The notes under the pieces are model-generated. The model was not told the origin of the DNA and searched no databases. It saw only the letters and a program-made list of their open reading frames with translations. Below are positions 1 through 9,274 of a DNA stretch of 64,000 nucleotides, one piece after another. This stretch comes from an uncultured Craurococcus sp. Lineage in GTDB: Bacteria > Pseudomonadota > Alphaproteobacteria > Acetobacterales > Acetobacteraceae. Numbering within the stretch: position 1 is the first letter of the stretch; every line of letters begins with the position of its first letter. The DNA is taken from the NCBI GenBank assembly GCA_902805545.1, contig CADCTD010000025.1:1-64000 (forward strand), read 5' to 3'. The translations under genes were made by a program, and so were the position numbers.

Positions 1-381
1 CGGGGCCTCGCTCCAGGGCACGGCGGCCGCGCCGGCGAGCGAGGGCCGCGGCGGCGGCGCGGCCGGGATCGGCGGATCGCCCGGCGAGGCCGCCCCTAGC
101 CGGGCCGGACCGTCCCGTGGTCCCAGCGCCTCCCGCGACCGCTCCCGGTCGGCGGCGAGCGCGGCGGAGACGGCATCCCGCACCTCCGGCGGCGGCCGCT
201 CCGGCCGCGGCGGGACGCTGGCGAGGTTGGGCCGTGGCCGGTCCATCCCCGGCGGCGGCGGCCGGCCGGCATCCGCCGCGCCCGAGACGGTGCGGTAGAT
301 CTCGACCGGATTGACCTCCTTCGGCACGGAGCACCCGCCGAGCATCAGGACCAGCAGCATCCCCGCCCGCACGCTCCGCAT
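1..381 (-). CDS. OmpA-like outer-membrane lipoprotein, N-terminal part (runs off the window)
   Basis: The first 127 codons of a minus-strand gene are open from the ATG at 381 to the window edge. The protein starts MRSVRAGMLLVLMLGGC, a lipoprotein signal peptide with lipobox LGGC, so Cys17 should be lipidated after export. The mature part begins SVPKEVNPVEIYRTVSG and continues in a Pro/Arg/Ala-rich low-complexity linker containing RPRPNLASVPPRPERP. A Cys followed by a short NPVEIYR-like segment and a PNLASVPPRP linker resembles, from memory, the start of OmpA-family lipoproteins in Rhodospirillales. The peptidoglycan-binding domain would lie outside the window, so the family assignment is an inference. 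It diverges from phaC with about 110 bp between the starts. Confidence 0.6.
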   Translation of the reverse strand, partial: MRSVRAGMLLVLMLGGCSVPKEVNPVEIYRTVSGAADAGRPPPPGMDRPRPNLASVPPRPERPPPEVRDAVSAALAADRERSREALGPRDGPARLGAASPGDPPIPAAPPPRPSLAGAAAVPWSEAP

Positions 382-456
382 GATCCGGCCTCCCTGCAGG
401 CGCAGGACTAGCGCGGAACCGGTTGACAGGGAAGCAACCCTCGGCCAGCGCCAGGG

Positions 457-484
457 TTGGAGGGTCCAGCCCCAAGGGCTAGGA
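457..484 (+). promoter_or_regulatory. Putative sigma70 promoter of phaC (leaderless transcript)
   Basis: TTGGAG (457-462), a 16-bp spacer and CTAGGA (479-484). The -10 box ends 6 bp before the phaC ATG at 491, so transcription would begin at or next to the start codon. CTAGG-type -10 boxes also occur before the gene at 41281. Prediction by eye only. Confidence 0.4.
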
Positions 485-490
485 TGCCTC

Positions 491-2302
491 ATGGCCGACG
501 AGAAACTTACCGACACCAACCAATTCCGGCTGCCCGACCCGGCGCTGGTCACCCGTACCATGTCCGAGGTCGCCGAGCGCGGCCAGCGGATCGTCGCCGA
601 TTTCCTCAAGCGGCAGGAGGATGGCGGCGCCGTGCCGGACCCGCTGAACATCGGCGGCGCCTTCCTCGAGATGACGACGCGGCTGATGGCCAATCCGGCC
701 AGCCTGGTCCAGGCCCAGCTCGGCTTCTGGCAGGACTACCTGACCCTCTGGCAGAACACCGCCCGCCGCATGATGGGTGCCGAGGCGCCCCCCGTCATCA
801 CCGAGGACCCGCGGGACCGCCGCTTCAAGGACGAGGCCTGGCGCGAGAACGAGGTTTTCGACTTCATCAAGCAGAGCTACCTGCTCAGCGCACGCTACTT
901 CCAGACGGTGGTCGGCAGCGTCGAGGGCCTCGACCATAAATCGGCGCAGAAGGTCGATTTCTACACCCGGCAGTTCGTCGATGCCATGAGCCCTTCCAAC
1001 TTCCTCCTCACCAACCCGGAAGTGCTGCGCAAGACGGCCGAGACCGGTGGCGAGAACCTGCTGAAGGGCCTCTCCCACCTCCTCGCCGACCTCGAGCGCG
1101 GCCGCGGCAAGCTCCGCATCCGCATGACGGATGACAGCAAGTTCCGTGTCGGCGAGAACATCGCGGTGACTCCGGGCAAGGTCGTCTACCAGAACGACCT
1201 GATGCAGCTGATTCAGTACGAACCTACGACGGAGACGGTGCTGAAGCGCCCCCTCGTCATCTTCCCGCCCTGGATCAACAAATTCTACATCCTCGACCTT
1301 CGGCCGAAGAACTCCTTCGTCAAATGGGCGACCGACCAGGGTCATACGGTCTTCGTCGTCTCCTGGGTGAACCCGGACGAGCACCTGGCCGAGAAGGGTT
1401 TCGACGACTACATGCGCGAAGGCGTCTATGCCGCGCTCGACGCCATCGAGCAGGCGACCGGCGAGCGGCAGGTCAACGCCATCGGCTACTGCCTCGGCGG
1501 CACGCTCCTGGCGACGACGCTCGCCCATATGGCGGCCAAGCGCGATACGCGGGTCAAGACCGCCACCTATTTCGTCACCATGACCGATTTCGAGGAGGCG
1601 GGCGAGCTTTCCGTCTTCATCGACGAGGAGCAACTCCGCAGCCTTGAGGAGAAGATGCAGCAGCGCGGCTATCTCGAAGGCCGCGAGATGGCGACGACCT
1701 TCAACATGCTGCGCGCCAACGACCTGATCTGGTCCTTCGTCGTCAACAACTACCTGCTCGGGCAGGAGCCCTTCCCCTTCGACCTGCTCTACTGGAACGA
1801 CGATTCCACCCGCATGCCGGCGAAGATGCACAGCTTCTACCTGCGGCGGATGTACCAGCAGAACGACCTGGTGAAGCCGGGCGGGATCGAGCTGCTTGGC
1901 GTCAAGATCGACCTCCGCAAGATCAAGGTGCCGAGCTACCTGATCTCCACGCGCGAGGATCATATCGCGCCCTGGAAGTCCACCTACCGTGCGACGCAGC
2001 TCTATGGCGGCCCGATCCGCTTCGTCCTCGCCGCCTCGGGCCATATCGCGGGCGTCGTGAACCCGCCCGGCAGCGGCAAGTACAGCCATTGGGTGAACGA
2101 GGCCCTGCCGCCCGAAGCCGACCAGTGGTTCGACACCGCGACCGAGCTCGCCGGCTCCTGGTGGCCGGACTGGCATCGCTGGGTCACCGCGCAGGACAAG
2201 GGCGCGAAGGAGCAGGTGCCCGCCCGCATCCCCGGAACCGGCGCCCTGCCGGCGATCGAGGCGGCGCCCGGCAGCTACGTCAAGGTGCTCGGCGCCGAGT
2301 AG
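491..2302 (+). CDS. phaC: Class I poly(3-hydroxyalkanoate) synthase PhaC
   Basis: Polymerises (R)-3-hydroxyacyl-CoA into polyhydroxyalkanoate on the granule surface. The 603-residue protein has the usual class I length. An N-terminal PhaC domain is followed by an alpha/beta-hydrolase fold. The lipase-like box GYCLGG carries the nucleophile Cys334, and Asp490 (in REDHIAPW) and His518 (in SGHIAGVVN) complete the triad with the spacing expected from Cupriavidus PhaC. The ATG at 491 is chosen because MADEKLTDTNQF gives a normal N-terminus. The frame stays open upstream to 311, but that extension is Arg/Pro-rich and would run through the promoter. No phasin, depolymerase, phaA or phaB gene is nearby. 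Confidence 0.95.
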   Translation: MADEKLTDTNQFRLPDPALVTRTMSEVAERGQRIVADFLKRQEDGGAVPDPLNIGGAFLEMTTRLMANPASLVQAQLGFWQDYLTLWQNTARRMMGAEAPPVITEDPRDRRFKDEAWRENEVFDFIKQSYLLSARYFQTVVGSVEGLDHKSAQKVDFYTRQFVDAMSPSNFLLTNPEVLRKTAETGGENLLKGLSHLLADLERGRGKLRIRMTDDSKFRVGENIAVTPGKVVYQNDLMQLIQYEPTTETVLKRPLVIFPPWINKFYILDLRPKNSFVKWATDQGHTVFVVSWVNPDEHLAEKGFDDYMREGVYAALDAIEQATGERQVNAIGYCLGGTLLATTLAHMAAKRDTRVKTATYFVTMTDFEEAGELSVFIDEEQLRSLEEKMQQRGYLEGREMATTFNMLRANDLIWSFVVNNYLLGQEPFPFDLLYWNDDSTRMPAKMHSFYLRRMYQQNDLVKPGGIELLGVKIDLRKIKVPSYLISTREDHIAPWKSTYRATQLYGGPIRFVLAASGHIAGVVNPPGSGKYSHWVNEALPPEADQWFDTATELAGSWWPDWHRWVTAQDKGAKEQVPARIPGTGALPAIEAAPGSYVKVLGAE

Positions 2303-2334
2303 CTCGGCCTCCACTCGCCGATGCCGCTCCAGCC

Positions 2335-2395
2335 TGTTGTTTGGTCGAGCAAGTCAATCCGATCAGGTGATTCCATCTGATCGGAGCTTGCTCTG
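2335..2395 (+). repeat. Dispersed palindromic element, copy 1
   Basis: A 61-bp element beginning TGTTGTTTG. It folds into an outer stem GAGCAAG (2347-2353) with CTTGCTC (2387-2393) and an inner stem CCGATCAG (2359-2366) with CTGATCGG (2377-2384). It aligns without gaps to 45361-45421 (44 of 61 positions identical by hand count), and several differences preserve pairing. It lies between the 3' ends of phaC and the dppF-like gene, whose stop codon (2363-2365) falls inside the stem. Confidence 0.75.
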
Positions 2396-3475
2396 GCTTC
2401 CTGCCTGGGCAAGCCTGCTGCTGCGGTCAGGTGCTTCCACCCGACCGGACTTCGCTTCGGCGAACAGCGCCAGCCGCCGCGCGGCAACGGGTGACAGCCC
2501 ACCCGCCGCCACCTGCTTCACCGGCGGAAGCTCGGCGGCGAAATGGCAGGCGCTGTGGTGCCCCGGCGCCACCTCCAGCGCCGGCGGCTCAACCTCCCGG
2601 CAGGTGGCTTGCGCCAGCGGGCATCGCGTGTGGAAGCGGCAGCCCGGCGGCGGGTTGAGCGGGCTCGGGACATCCCCGCCGAGTGGCGTCACCATCCCCC
2701 GCCGCCGCGGATCCGGCCTCGGGATCGCCGCCAGCAGCGCCCGCGTATAGGGATGCCGCGGATCGGCGAAAAGCCGCCGCGTCTCCGCGACCTCCACGAT
2801 GCGCCCGAGATACATGACGGCCACCCGGTCCGCCATATGCTTCACCACCGCCAGGTCATGGGCGATGAAAAGGTAGGCGAGGCCGAAGCGCCCCTGGAGC
2901 TCCTTCAGCAGGTTGACCACCTGCGCCTGGATCGACACGTCCAGCGCCGAGACCGGCTCGTCGCAGATGATCAGCTCCGGCTGGACCGCCAGCGCCCGGG
3001 CGATGCCGATGCGCTGCCGCTGCCCGCCGCTGAACTCATGCGGGAACCGCCCCGCCTGCCACTCGGCGAGGCCGACCAGCCCCAGCAGCTCCCGCACCCG
3101 CGCCGCCCGGGCCGCCCTGTCGCCGATGCCATGGACGATCAGCGGCTCCTCGATGGCCTCGCCCACCGCGAGCCGTGGATTGAGGCTGGCGAAGGGGTCC
3201 TGGAAGATGATCTGCGCCCGGCGACGCATCCGCCTGAGCGCCCCGCCCGACAGCGTGGTGATGTCGGCCCCGTCGATTCGCACCCGCCCCGCCGTCGGCT
3301 CGATCAGCCGCAGCGCCAGCCGCGCGGTGGTGGATTTCCCGCAGCCGCTCTCGCCGACCAGCGCGAGCGTCTCCCCCCGCGCCAGGCCGAAGGACACGCC
3401 ATCCACCGCCCGCACCACTCCGCCCTTGACTGGCCAGTGCCGCGCGACGTCCTCCAGCTCCAGCAGCGGCGCCAT
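2363..3475 (-). CDS. Peptide ABC transporter ATP-binding protein, DppF/OppF type
   Basis: Second ATPase of a dipeptide/oligopeptide-type importer acting on the inner face of the cytoplasmic membrane. The 370-residue protein has Walker [10 protein letters not shown] (41-49), the signature FSGGQRQR and Walker B ELIICDEP. The oligopeptide-transporter C-terminal domain follows, with [12 protein letters not shown] and the Cys-rich CRFHTRCP segment. The ATG at 3475 overlaps the TGA of the upstream dppD-like gene by one base, so the two are coupled. The last roughly 28 residues (from [10 protein letters not shown]) are encoded by repeat DNA and are unlikely to be conserved. It is the last gene of the operon 10890-2363. 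Confidence 0.9.
   Translation of the reverse strand: MAPLLELEDVARHWPVKGGVVRAVDGVSFGLARGETLALVGESGCGKSTTARLALRLIEPTAGRVRIDGADITTLSGGALRRMRRRAQIIFQDPFASLNPRLAVGEAIEEPLIVHGIGDRAARAARVRELLGLVGLAEWQAGRFPHEFSGGQRQRIGIARALAVQPELIICDEPVSALDVSIQAQVVNLLKELQGRFGLAYLFIAHDLAVVKHMADRVAVMYLGRIVEVAETRRLFADPRHPYTRALLAAIPRPDPRRRGMVTPLGGDVPSPLNPPPGCRFHTRCPLAQATCREVEPPALEVAPGHHSACHFAAELPPVKQVAAGGLSPVAARRLALFAEAKSGRVEAPDRSSRLAQAGSQSKLRSDGIT
2424..2460 (+). repeat. Dispersed palindromic element, degenerate copy 3
   Basis: Positions 2424-2448 match the core of copy 1 at 20 of 25 bases, including CAGGTG and TTCCA. The inner stem is retained in altered form: CGGTC (2424-2428) pairs with GACCG (2443-2447). The flanking TGTTGTTTG and the outer stem are not clear. 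It lies within the C-terminal codons of the dppF-like gene. Confidence 0.5.
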
Positions 3476-4443
3476 CACGCCGCCAGCTCCACCGGAGCCC
3501 GGATGCAGGCGACGCCATGTCCGGGCCCGATGCCACGCAGGCCCGGCACCTCCTGCCGACAGGCCGCAACGGCGAACGGGCAGCGCGGCGCGAACCGGCA
3601 CCCCGGCGGCAGGGCGAAGGGCGGCGGCACGCTGCCCTCGATGGCGAGCAGCCGCGACCTGTCCTCATCCAGCCGGGGCACCGAGCCGAGCAGCCCGATC
3701 GTGTAGGGATGCTGCGGATCGTCGAACAGCGCCGCGACCGGCGCCCGCTCCACCACGCGCCCCGCATACATCACCGCCACCTCATCGGCCATTTCGGCAA
3801 CGACGCCGAGGTCGTGGGTGATGAGGATGATCGCCATCCCCGTTTCCGCCTGCAGCGCCCGCAGCAGGTCGAGGATCTGCGCCTGCACCGTCACGTCGAG
3901 CGCCGTCGTCGGCTCATCGGCGATCAGCACGCGCGGGTTGCAGGCCAGCGCCATGGCGATCATCACCCGCTGCCGCATCCCGCCCGAAAGCTGGTGCGGA
4001 TATTCCTCGAAGCGCCGCTCCGGCGAGGGGATGCGCACCCGCCGCAACGCCTCGATCGCCCGCCCGCGCAGGTCGCGCGCCCCCGGCTCATGCGCCCGCA
4101 TCGCCTCCATGATCTGAGCGCCGACGCTGTGCACCGGGTTGAGCGAGGTCATCGGCTCTTGGAAGATCATCGCCACCTGCCCGCCCCGCACCCGCCGCAT
4201 CTCCCCGGGCGGGAGGGCGAGCAAGTCCCTCCCCTCCAGCACCACCCGCCCCTCGGCGACGCGCCCCGGCCGCGGCACCAGCCCCATCACCGAGAGCGAA
4301 AGGACCGACTTGCCGCAGCCGCTCTCGCCGACGATGCCGAGCGTCCGCCCGCGCGGCACCTCAAGATCGACGCCATCGACAGCCGCGAAGGCACCGAAGC
4401 GCGTCCGCAGCCCTTCAAGGCGAAGGATCGCCTCCCCGCTCAC
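3475..4443 (-). CDS. Peptide ABC transporter ATP-binding protein, DppD/OppD type
   Basis: First ATPase of the importer, 322 residues. It has Walker A GESGCGKS (39-46), the signature LSGGMRQR, Walker [13 protein letters not shown] and an H-loop ITHDLG. The C-terminal oligopeptide domain has [12 protein letters not shown] and [13 protein letters not shown] start at 4443 is chosen because it forms a GTGA overlap with the stop codon of the amidohydrolase gene (4440-4442) and gives the normal DppD N-terminus. The frame is open further upstream, but only as antisense-like Gly/Arg-rich sequence inside the neighbouring gene. Its partner ATPase is encoded immediately downstream. Confidence 0.9.
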   Translation of the reverse strand: MSGEAILRLEGLRTRFGAFAAVDGVDLEVPRGRTLGIVGESGCGKSVLSLSVMGLVPRPGRVAEGRVVLEGRDLLALPPGEMRRVRGGQVAMIFQEPMTSLNPVHSVGAQIMEAMRAHEPGARDLRGRAIEALRRVRIPSPERRFEEYPHQLSGGMRQRVMIAMALACNPRVLIADEPTTALDVTVQAQILDLLRALQAETGMAIILITHDLGVVAEMADEVAVMYAGRVVERAPVAALFDDPQHPYTIGLLGSVPRLDEDRSRLLAIEGSVPPPFALPPGCRFAPRCPFAVAACRQEVPGLRGIGPGHGVACIRAPVELAA

Positions 4444-5873
4444 GTCCAGAGGAAGCTCGGCGGCGAGATCTTCTCCGCCGGGCGATGCGCCCAGTCCCGC
4501 TCCGGCACCTGCGACTCGCAGCGCTGCTGCGCCTCGTGCAGCTCGGCGGCGGCGGCCGGGTAGTCCATGGTCAGCACCTCGCCGTCCTTCACCACCTGCC
4601 GCCCATCGACATAGACCGCGCGCAGCGCCCGATCGCCCGCCGCATAGATCAGGCTGCGCACCGGGTCCCGCGCCGGCCGCATCTGCGGATGGGTGACGTC
4701 GACCAGCACGAAATCCGCCCGGCACCCGGCCGCCAGCCGCCCGATATCGTCCCGCCCGAGCGCTTTCGCCCCGCCGACCGTCGCCGCCTCGAACAGCTCG
4801 GTGGTCGAGATGCTCCGCGGGTCGGTCGCCTGCGTCCGCGCCAGATAGGCCGCGAGCCGCATCTCATCGAGCATGTTGTGCGGATAGGTATCCGTCCCGA
4901 GCCCCATATTGACGCCCGAGCGCTTGTACCGCCCGAGATGCTTCAGCGTGATCCCGCGCCGCGCGAAGACGGTCGGGCAATGCGCGACGGTCGTCCCGGT
5001 CTCGGCCAGGATCTCGAGGTCGCGGCGCGTATGCCAGGGCGTGCTCGGATGGTCGTCGAGGAAGATGCCATGCCCGATGATCGCCCGCTCATCCAGCAGG
5101 CCCTGCTCATGCAGCCAGCCGATCGGGGTGAAGCCGTGCCGCCGCGTGATCTCGTGGAATTCCGAGACCGACTGCGCCGCATGGATCTGCCAGGAGATGC
5201 CGCGCCGCCGTGCCTCGTCATGGCTGTCGCGCAGCAGCTCCGGCGTGCAGGTGTCGATCTGCGCCGGCACCGCCATGCCGAAGAGCCGCCCGCTCTCATG
5301 CTGCTCCGCCCGCTCGACCAGGGTGAAGGCTTCCGCCATCGCCTTCTCGCCGGCCGCCGCATCCCATTCATACTCCACCACATGCCCGTTCTTGGTGAAC
5401 CACCGGGCCGAGCGGAACATCGGCGCGATGCAGACCCGCATGCCGCTCTCCGCCAGCAGGTCGAGCCAGCCCGGATGCGCCATCGACAGGTCGGCGACGG
5501 TGGTGACGCCCGAGAGCAGCAACTCCGACAGCGCCACCTTCACGCAGCTATGCACCGCTCCCGGATCGGGCCGGAAGATCGGCAGGTACTCGTAGAGCGA
5601 GGAATTGTAGAGGCCCGGCGTCCCCACCTCATCGGTGAAGCCCTTGTTCATCGGCTCGGAGGACGGGTGCGAGTGGATGTTGACGAGCCCCGGCATCACC
5701 ATCATGCCGGTGCCGCTGATCGTCTCATGCACCGGCCCTGCATAGTCGCGGCCGACGAAAAGCAGCCTGCCGTCCTCATAGGCGACATCGCCATTCGGCA
5801 TGTAGACGTGCTGCTTGCGGGCCTCGTCCCAGGCGAGGACGATATCCGCATTGCGGATGAGCGTGACGGACAT
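4440..5873 (-). CDS. Amidohydrolase of the TRZ/ATZ (AtzA-TrzA-SAH deaminase) family
   Basis: A metal-dependent hydrolase of 477 residues, probably a deaminase or amide/C-N hydrolase of a small imported compound; the substrate is unknown. The N-terminal beta-sandwich leads to [10 protein letters not shown] with metal ligands His67 and His69. Further likely ligands are the His in QIHAAQS, the His in IGHGIF and the Asp in LGTDTYPHN. No signal peptide, so cytoplasmic. The ATG at 5873 follows the Shine-Dalgarno GGGAGA by a few bases. The gene sits between receptor and ATPase genes of a peptide-type importer, which suggests it acts on the imported molecule. The C-terminal 40 residues look less conserved. 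Confidence 0.85.
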   Translation of the reverse strand: MSVTLIRNADIVLAWDEARKQHVYMPNGDVAYEDGRLLFVGRDYAGPVHETISGTGMMVMPGLVNIHSHPSSEPMNKGFTDEVGTPGLYNSSLYEYLPIFRPDPGAVHSCVKVALSELLLSGVTTVADLSMAHPGWLDLLAESGMRVCIAPMFRSARWFTKNGHVVEYEWDAAAGEKAMAEAFTLVERAEQHESGRLFGMAVPAQIDTCTPELLRDSHDEARRRGISWQIHAAQSVSEFHEITRRHGFTPIGWLHEQGLLDERAIIGHGIFLDDHPSTPWHTRRDLEILAETGTTVAHCPTVFARRGITLKHLGRYKRSGVNMGLGTDTYPHNMLDEMRLAAYLARTQATDPRSISTTELFEAATVGGAKALGRDDIGRLAAGCRADFVLVDVTHPQMRPARDPVRSLIYAAGDRALRAVYVDGRQVVKDGEVLTMDYPAAAAELHEAQQRCESQVPERDWAHRPAEKISPPSFLWT

Positions 5874-5884
5874 GGTTATCTCCC

Positions 5885-7468
5885 TTACCTGTTCAGCCTG
5901 ATGTCGAGGCCCTTGTAGAGCGCGACGCCGTAGATGCCATGCGCGCGCACGCCCTCCGCCCGCATCGAGGATGCGACCCAGAGCTGCTCCCGCGCCACCG
6001 GGAACCACACATTCGCAGCCGTTACCAGCCGCTGCGCCTCGGCGATCGCCGCCATGCGCGCCGCCGGGTCGAGCGCCACCTTGGCCTGCTCCAGCGCCCG
6101 GTCGGTCGCCGGGTCGGACCAGTTCATCCGGTTCGGCGTCGGCCGGTTGCGGCTGTCGAAATAGAGCGAGAAGCCGTCCGTCGCCGTCACATAGGGGTAG
6201 GACATCATGAAGGCGTCGAATTCCTGCGTCGCCAGCCGCCCCCAGCCGACCGTCGCATCCCAGAGCTGGATCTTCATCTCGATGCCGATGCGGCGCAGGT
6301 CCGCCTGCATCGCCTCCAGCACCTGCCGGCCAAGCTGGGTGTTGATGACATAGGTGAGGAAGCTGGCGCGCTGCCCGTCCTTCACCCGCACGTTATCCGG
6401 CCCCATCCGCCAGCCGGCCTCGTCGAGCGTCCGCTTCGCCGCCTCCGGGTCGTAGCGCGGCACCAGCTTCGCCGCCTCCGCGTCATATCCGGCCGTGTTC
6501 GGGTTGAGGTAGCTGTCGGCCGGCACCGCCGAGCCGAACCACACCGCCTGCACGATCGCCGCGCGGTTGACCGCCTGGTTGATCGCCCGCCGCACGGCCG
6601 GGTCGTTCATCACCGGCTTGTCCACCTTGAAGCCGACGAAATAGTCCCAGAAGTAGTTCTCCTGAGTCGACATCCGCACCAGGTTCGTCATCTGCCGCAG
6701 CTGGTTGATGGCGATGGGCGGGATGTACTGCGTCGCATCCGCCTGCCCCGTCTGCAGGGCGGCGAGCCGCGTCTGGCTCTCCGGCACCACCCGCCAGATG
6801 ACCCGCTCCAGCTGCGGCGAGGGGTTACTGTAGATCGGCGGGCCCCAGCGGTAATTCGGGTGCCGCTGCAGCACCAGCTCCTGCCGCGGCGTCCAGCTCG
6901 CCCAGCAATAGGGCCCCGTCCCGTTGAAGCCCTGCACCCCGAAATTCGCGCCGAGCCTCTCCACCGTCGCCTGGTCGACGATGGAGGCGAAGAACAGGCT
7001 GAGCTGGTAGAGCAGCTCGCCATAGGGCTCCGTCAGCTCGTACTCGACGGTGACGTCGTCGATCGCCCGCACCTCCTTCACCGGCCCTGCGCGCCAGCGC
7101 ACCGGGCTCCGCGTCGCCGGATCGAGCCAGCGATTCATGGTGTAGACCACGTCGCGCGCGGTGAAGGCCTTGCCGTCGCAGAAGGTGACGTCGCGTCGCA
7201 GGTGGAAGGTGTAGGTCTTCGCGTCCGGCGAGATGTCCCAGCGCTCCGCGAGGCCGGGCTTCACCGTCTTCATGTCCCAGTCGAGCGAGACAAGCGTATC
7301 GCTCATCATGTAGATGCTCTCGCCCGCCGCGCGTGCGGTCGAGCGCGGCGGGTCGTAATTGTCGGCGTCGATCTCGCGCAGCACGACCAGCGTGTTGCGC
7401 GGCGCCGGCTGGGCGAGCGCGGTGCCGGCCGAGACCGCCAGCAGCGCGGCGGCAAGAAGCTGCTTCAT
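5885..7468 (-). CDS. Periplasmic substrate-binding protein, family 5 (DppA/OppA-like)
   Basis: Receptor of the peptide-type ABC importer, 527 residues. The signal peptide MKQLLAAALLAVSAGTALAQ probably cleaves after ALA. The mature protein shows typical family-5 segments: GLAERWDISPDAKTYTFHLR and DGKAFTARDVVYTMNRW early, NGTGPYCW in the middle and VRRAINQAVNR in the second half. The ATG at 7468 is preceded by GAGGAGAGG. It lies 10 bp after the permease gene and 11 bp before the amidohydrolase gene, so it is inside the operon. Family-5 receptors bind peptides, but also nickel, glutathione or opines, so the ligand cannot be named. Confidence 0.9.
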   Translation of the reverse strand: MKQLLAAALLAVSAGTALAQPAPRNTLVVLREIDADNYDPPRSTARAAGESIYMMSDTLVSLDWDMKTVKPGLAERWDISPDAKTYTFHLRRDVTFCDGKAFTARDVVYTMNRWLDPATRSPVRWRAGPVKEVRAIDDVTVEYELTEPYGELLYQLSLFFASIVDQATVERLGANFGVQGFNGTGPYCWASWTPRQELVLQRHPNYRWGPPIYSNPSPQLERVIWRVVPESQTRLAALQTGQADATQYIPPIAINQLRQMTNLVRMSTQENYFWDYFVGFKVDKPVMNDPAVRRAINQAVNRAAIVQAVWFGSAVPADSYLNPNTAGYDAEAAKLVPRYDPEAAKRTLDEAGWRMGPDNVRVKDGQRASFLTYVINTQLGRQVLEAMQADLRRIGIEMKIQLWDATVGWGRLATQEFDAFMMSYPYVTATDGFSLYFDSRNRPTPNRMNWSDPATDRALEQAKVALDPAARMAAIAEAQRLVTAANVWFPVAREQLWVASSMRAEGVRAHGIYGVALYKGLDIRLNR

Positions 7469-7478
7469 GGACCTCTCC

Positions 7479-8336
7479 TCAAAAGCGAAGCCGCGGGTCG
7501 AGCGCATCGCGCAGCGCATCCCCGAGCAGGTTGAAGGCAAGCACGATGGCGAAAATGCCGATGCAGGGGATCACCGCGATATGCGGCGCGAAGAACAGGA
7601 AGTTGCGCCCCTCGCTCGCCATCGCGCCCAGCTCCGCCATCGGCGGCTGCGCCCCGAGGCCGAGGAAGGACAGCGCCGAGCCGAGCAGGATCACCTGCCC
7701 GAAGCGCAGCGTGGTGAAGACGAAGATCGCCGAGAGGCAGTTGGGCGCCAGGTGCCGCCAGATCAGCCGCGCATCCGTCATGCCGATGGCCCGCGCCGCC
7801 TCGATATAGTCGAGCCGCATGGTGACGAGCGCGCTGCCGCGGGCGATCCGCGCCATCAGCGGCACGGTGGCGATGGCCAGCGCCAGGATGACGCTGGAAA
7901 TCCCCGGCCCGAGGATCGCCGCGATGGCGAGGCCGACGAGGATGGCCGGGAAGGACAGCATCATGTCCATCAGCCGCATGATCGGCCCGTCCAGCCAGCG
8001 CTGGTAGTAGGCCGCGAGGAAGCCCAGCAGCACCCCCGCCACGCCGCCCGCCGCCGTGGCGACGAAGCCCATCAGCAGCGAGGCACGCAGCCCGAACAGC
8101 ATCCGCGTGACGAGGTCCCGCCCCTGCGCGTCGGCGCCGAGCGGCAGCCCCGGCGTCCCCGGCGGCTTCATCGAGAGCGAGAGATCGTTGTCGAAGGGGT
8201 CGGTCGGCGCGATCCAGGGCGCCAGCAGCGCCGCCAGCACCATCAGCAGCACGAAGCCGAGCGCCGCGGCAGCGGCCGGGTCGCGCAGCAGCCGCATGAG
8301 CAGCCCGGCCCGCTTCGGAGGCAGGATGGCGTTCAT
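7479..8336 (-). CDS. ABC transporter permease, DppC type
   Basis: Membrane subunit of the importer, 285 residues with about six predicted transmembrane segments. An N-terminal segment (RDPAAAAALGFVLLMVLAAL) is followed by the ALAPWIAPTDPF-like periplasmic region and GADAQGRDLVTRMLFG, both characteristic of DppC/OppC. The EAA loop that contacts the ATPases is EAARAIGMTDARLIWRHLAP. ATG 8336 forms an ATGA overlap with the upstream permease gene, arguing for stoichiometric translation. Confidence 0.92.
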   Translation of the reverse strand: MNAILPPKRAGLLMRLLRDPAAAAALGFVLLMVLAALLAPWIAPTDPFDNDLSLSMKPPGTPGLPLGADAQGRDLVTRMLFGLRASLLMGFVATAAGGVAGVLLGFLAAYYQRWLDGPIMRLMDMMLSFPAILVGLAIAAILGPGISSVILALAIATVPLMARIARGSALVTMRLDYIEAARAIGMTDARLIWRHLAPNCLSAIFVFTTLRFGQVILLGSALSFLGLGAQPPMAELGAMASEGRNFLFFAPHIAVIPCIGIFAIVLAFNLLGDALRDALDPRLRF

Positions 8337-9274
8337 GCCGTGCGCATCCGCGGGTCGAGCGCCGCATAGAGCAGGTCGACGAGGAGGTTGATCAGGATGA
8401 ACCCCGCCGAGAGCACGATGATCGTCCCCTGCGCCATCGGCAGGTCGGAGGAGAGGATCGCCCCCACCGCCAGCCGCCCGACGCCGGGCCAGGAGAAGAC
8501 CGTCTCCGTCACCACCGCGCCGCCGAGCAGGAAGCCGATCTGCAACCCGATCAGCGTGACGACCGGGATCAGCGCGTTGCGCAGCGCATGCGCGGTGACG
8601 ACGCGCCGCTCCGTCAGCCCCTTGGCGCGCGCCGTCCGCACATGGTCGGCCGAGAGCACGTCGAGCACCGCCGTCCGCGTCATCCGCGCCACGGGCCCGA
8701 TGAAGACGCCGCCCAGGGTCAGCGCCGGCAGCGCGATCGCCCGCAGGCCCTCGACGCTCCAGAGCGGCCCCCCTCGCCCGGTGAAGGGCAGCAGCTGCCA
8801 CTGGAAGCCGACGAACCAGATCAGCAGCAGCCCGAGGAAGAAGACCGGAACCGACCCGCCCGCGACGCTGAAGGCGAGCACCGCCCGATCGACCAGCTTC
8901 CCCCGCCAATAGGCTGCCACGGTCCCGAGCAGGATGCCGAGCGGGATCGCCCAGATCAGGCTCGCCACCATCAGCTCCAGCGTCGGCCCGATCGTCGCTC
9001 CCAACTCCTGCGAGACGGGGACGTTGTTGATGATGGAGACGCCGAGATCCCCCTGCGCCAGCCGCCACAGATAGAGGCCGAATTGGACGTAGAGCGGCTT
9101 GTCGAGCCCGAGGTCGCGGCGGATCTCCTCCACCACCTCGGGGCTCGCGGTCGGCCCCGCCCGCACCGTCGCGGCATCGGTCGGCACCACCTGCATCAGC
9201 AGGAAGCCGATCAGCAGCACCCCGAGCAGCACGGGCACCACCAGCGCCACCCGCCGCATCGCATGGCGCAGCAT
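8333..9274 (-). CDS. ABC transporter permease, DppB type
   Basis: Membrane subunit of 313 residues. The first membrane segment (VALVVPVLLGVLLIGFLLM) is followed by a periplasmic loop with the DppB-typical GLDKPLYVQFGLYLWRLAQG and DLGVSI segments. Further membrane segments follow, with an EAA loop TARAKGLTERRVVTAHALRN. ATG 9274 overlaps the stop of the YtcJ-like gene by one base (TGATG). An alternative ATG lies five codons downstream. Confidence 0.92.
   Translation of the reverse strand: MLRHAMRRVALVVPVLLGVLLIGFLLMQVVPTDAATVRAGPTASPEVVEEIRRDLGLDKPLYVQFGLYLWRLAQGDLGVSIINNVPVSQELGATIGPTLELMVASLIWAIPLGILLGTVAAYWRGKLVDRAVLAFSVAGGSVPVFFLGLLLIWFVGFQWQLLPFTGRGGPLWSVEGLRAIALPALTLGGVFIGPVARMTRTAVLDVLSADHVRTARAKGLTERRVVTAHALRNALIPVVTLIGLQIGFLLGGAVVTETVFSWPGVGRLAVGAILSSDLPMAQGTIIVLSAGFILINLLVDLLYAALDPRMRTA

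Noticed and set aside
311-490. Extension of phaC to an ATG at 311
   Set aside because: The added 60 residues are Arg/Pro-rich, cross the putative promoter and the divergent lipoprotein start, and are not part of PhaC proteins.
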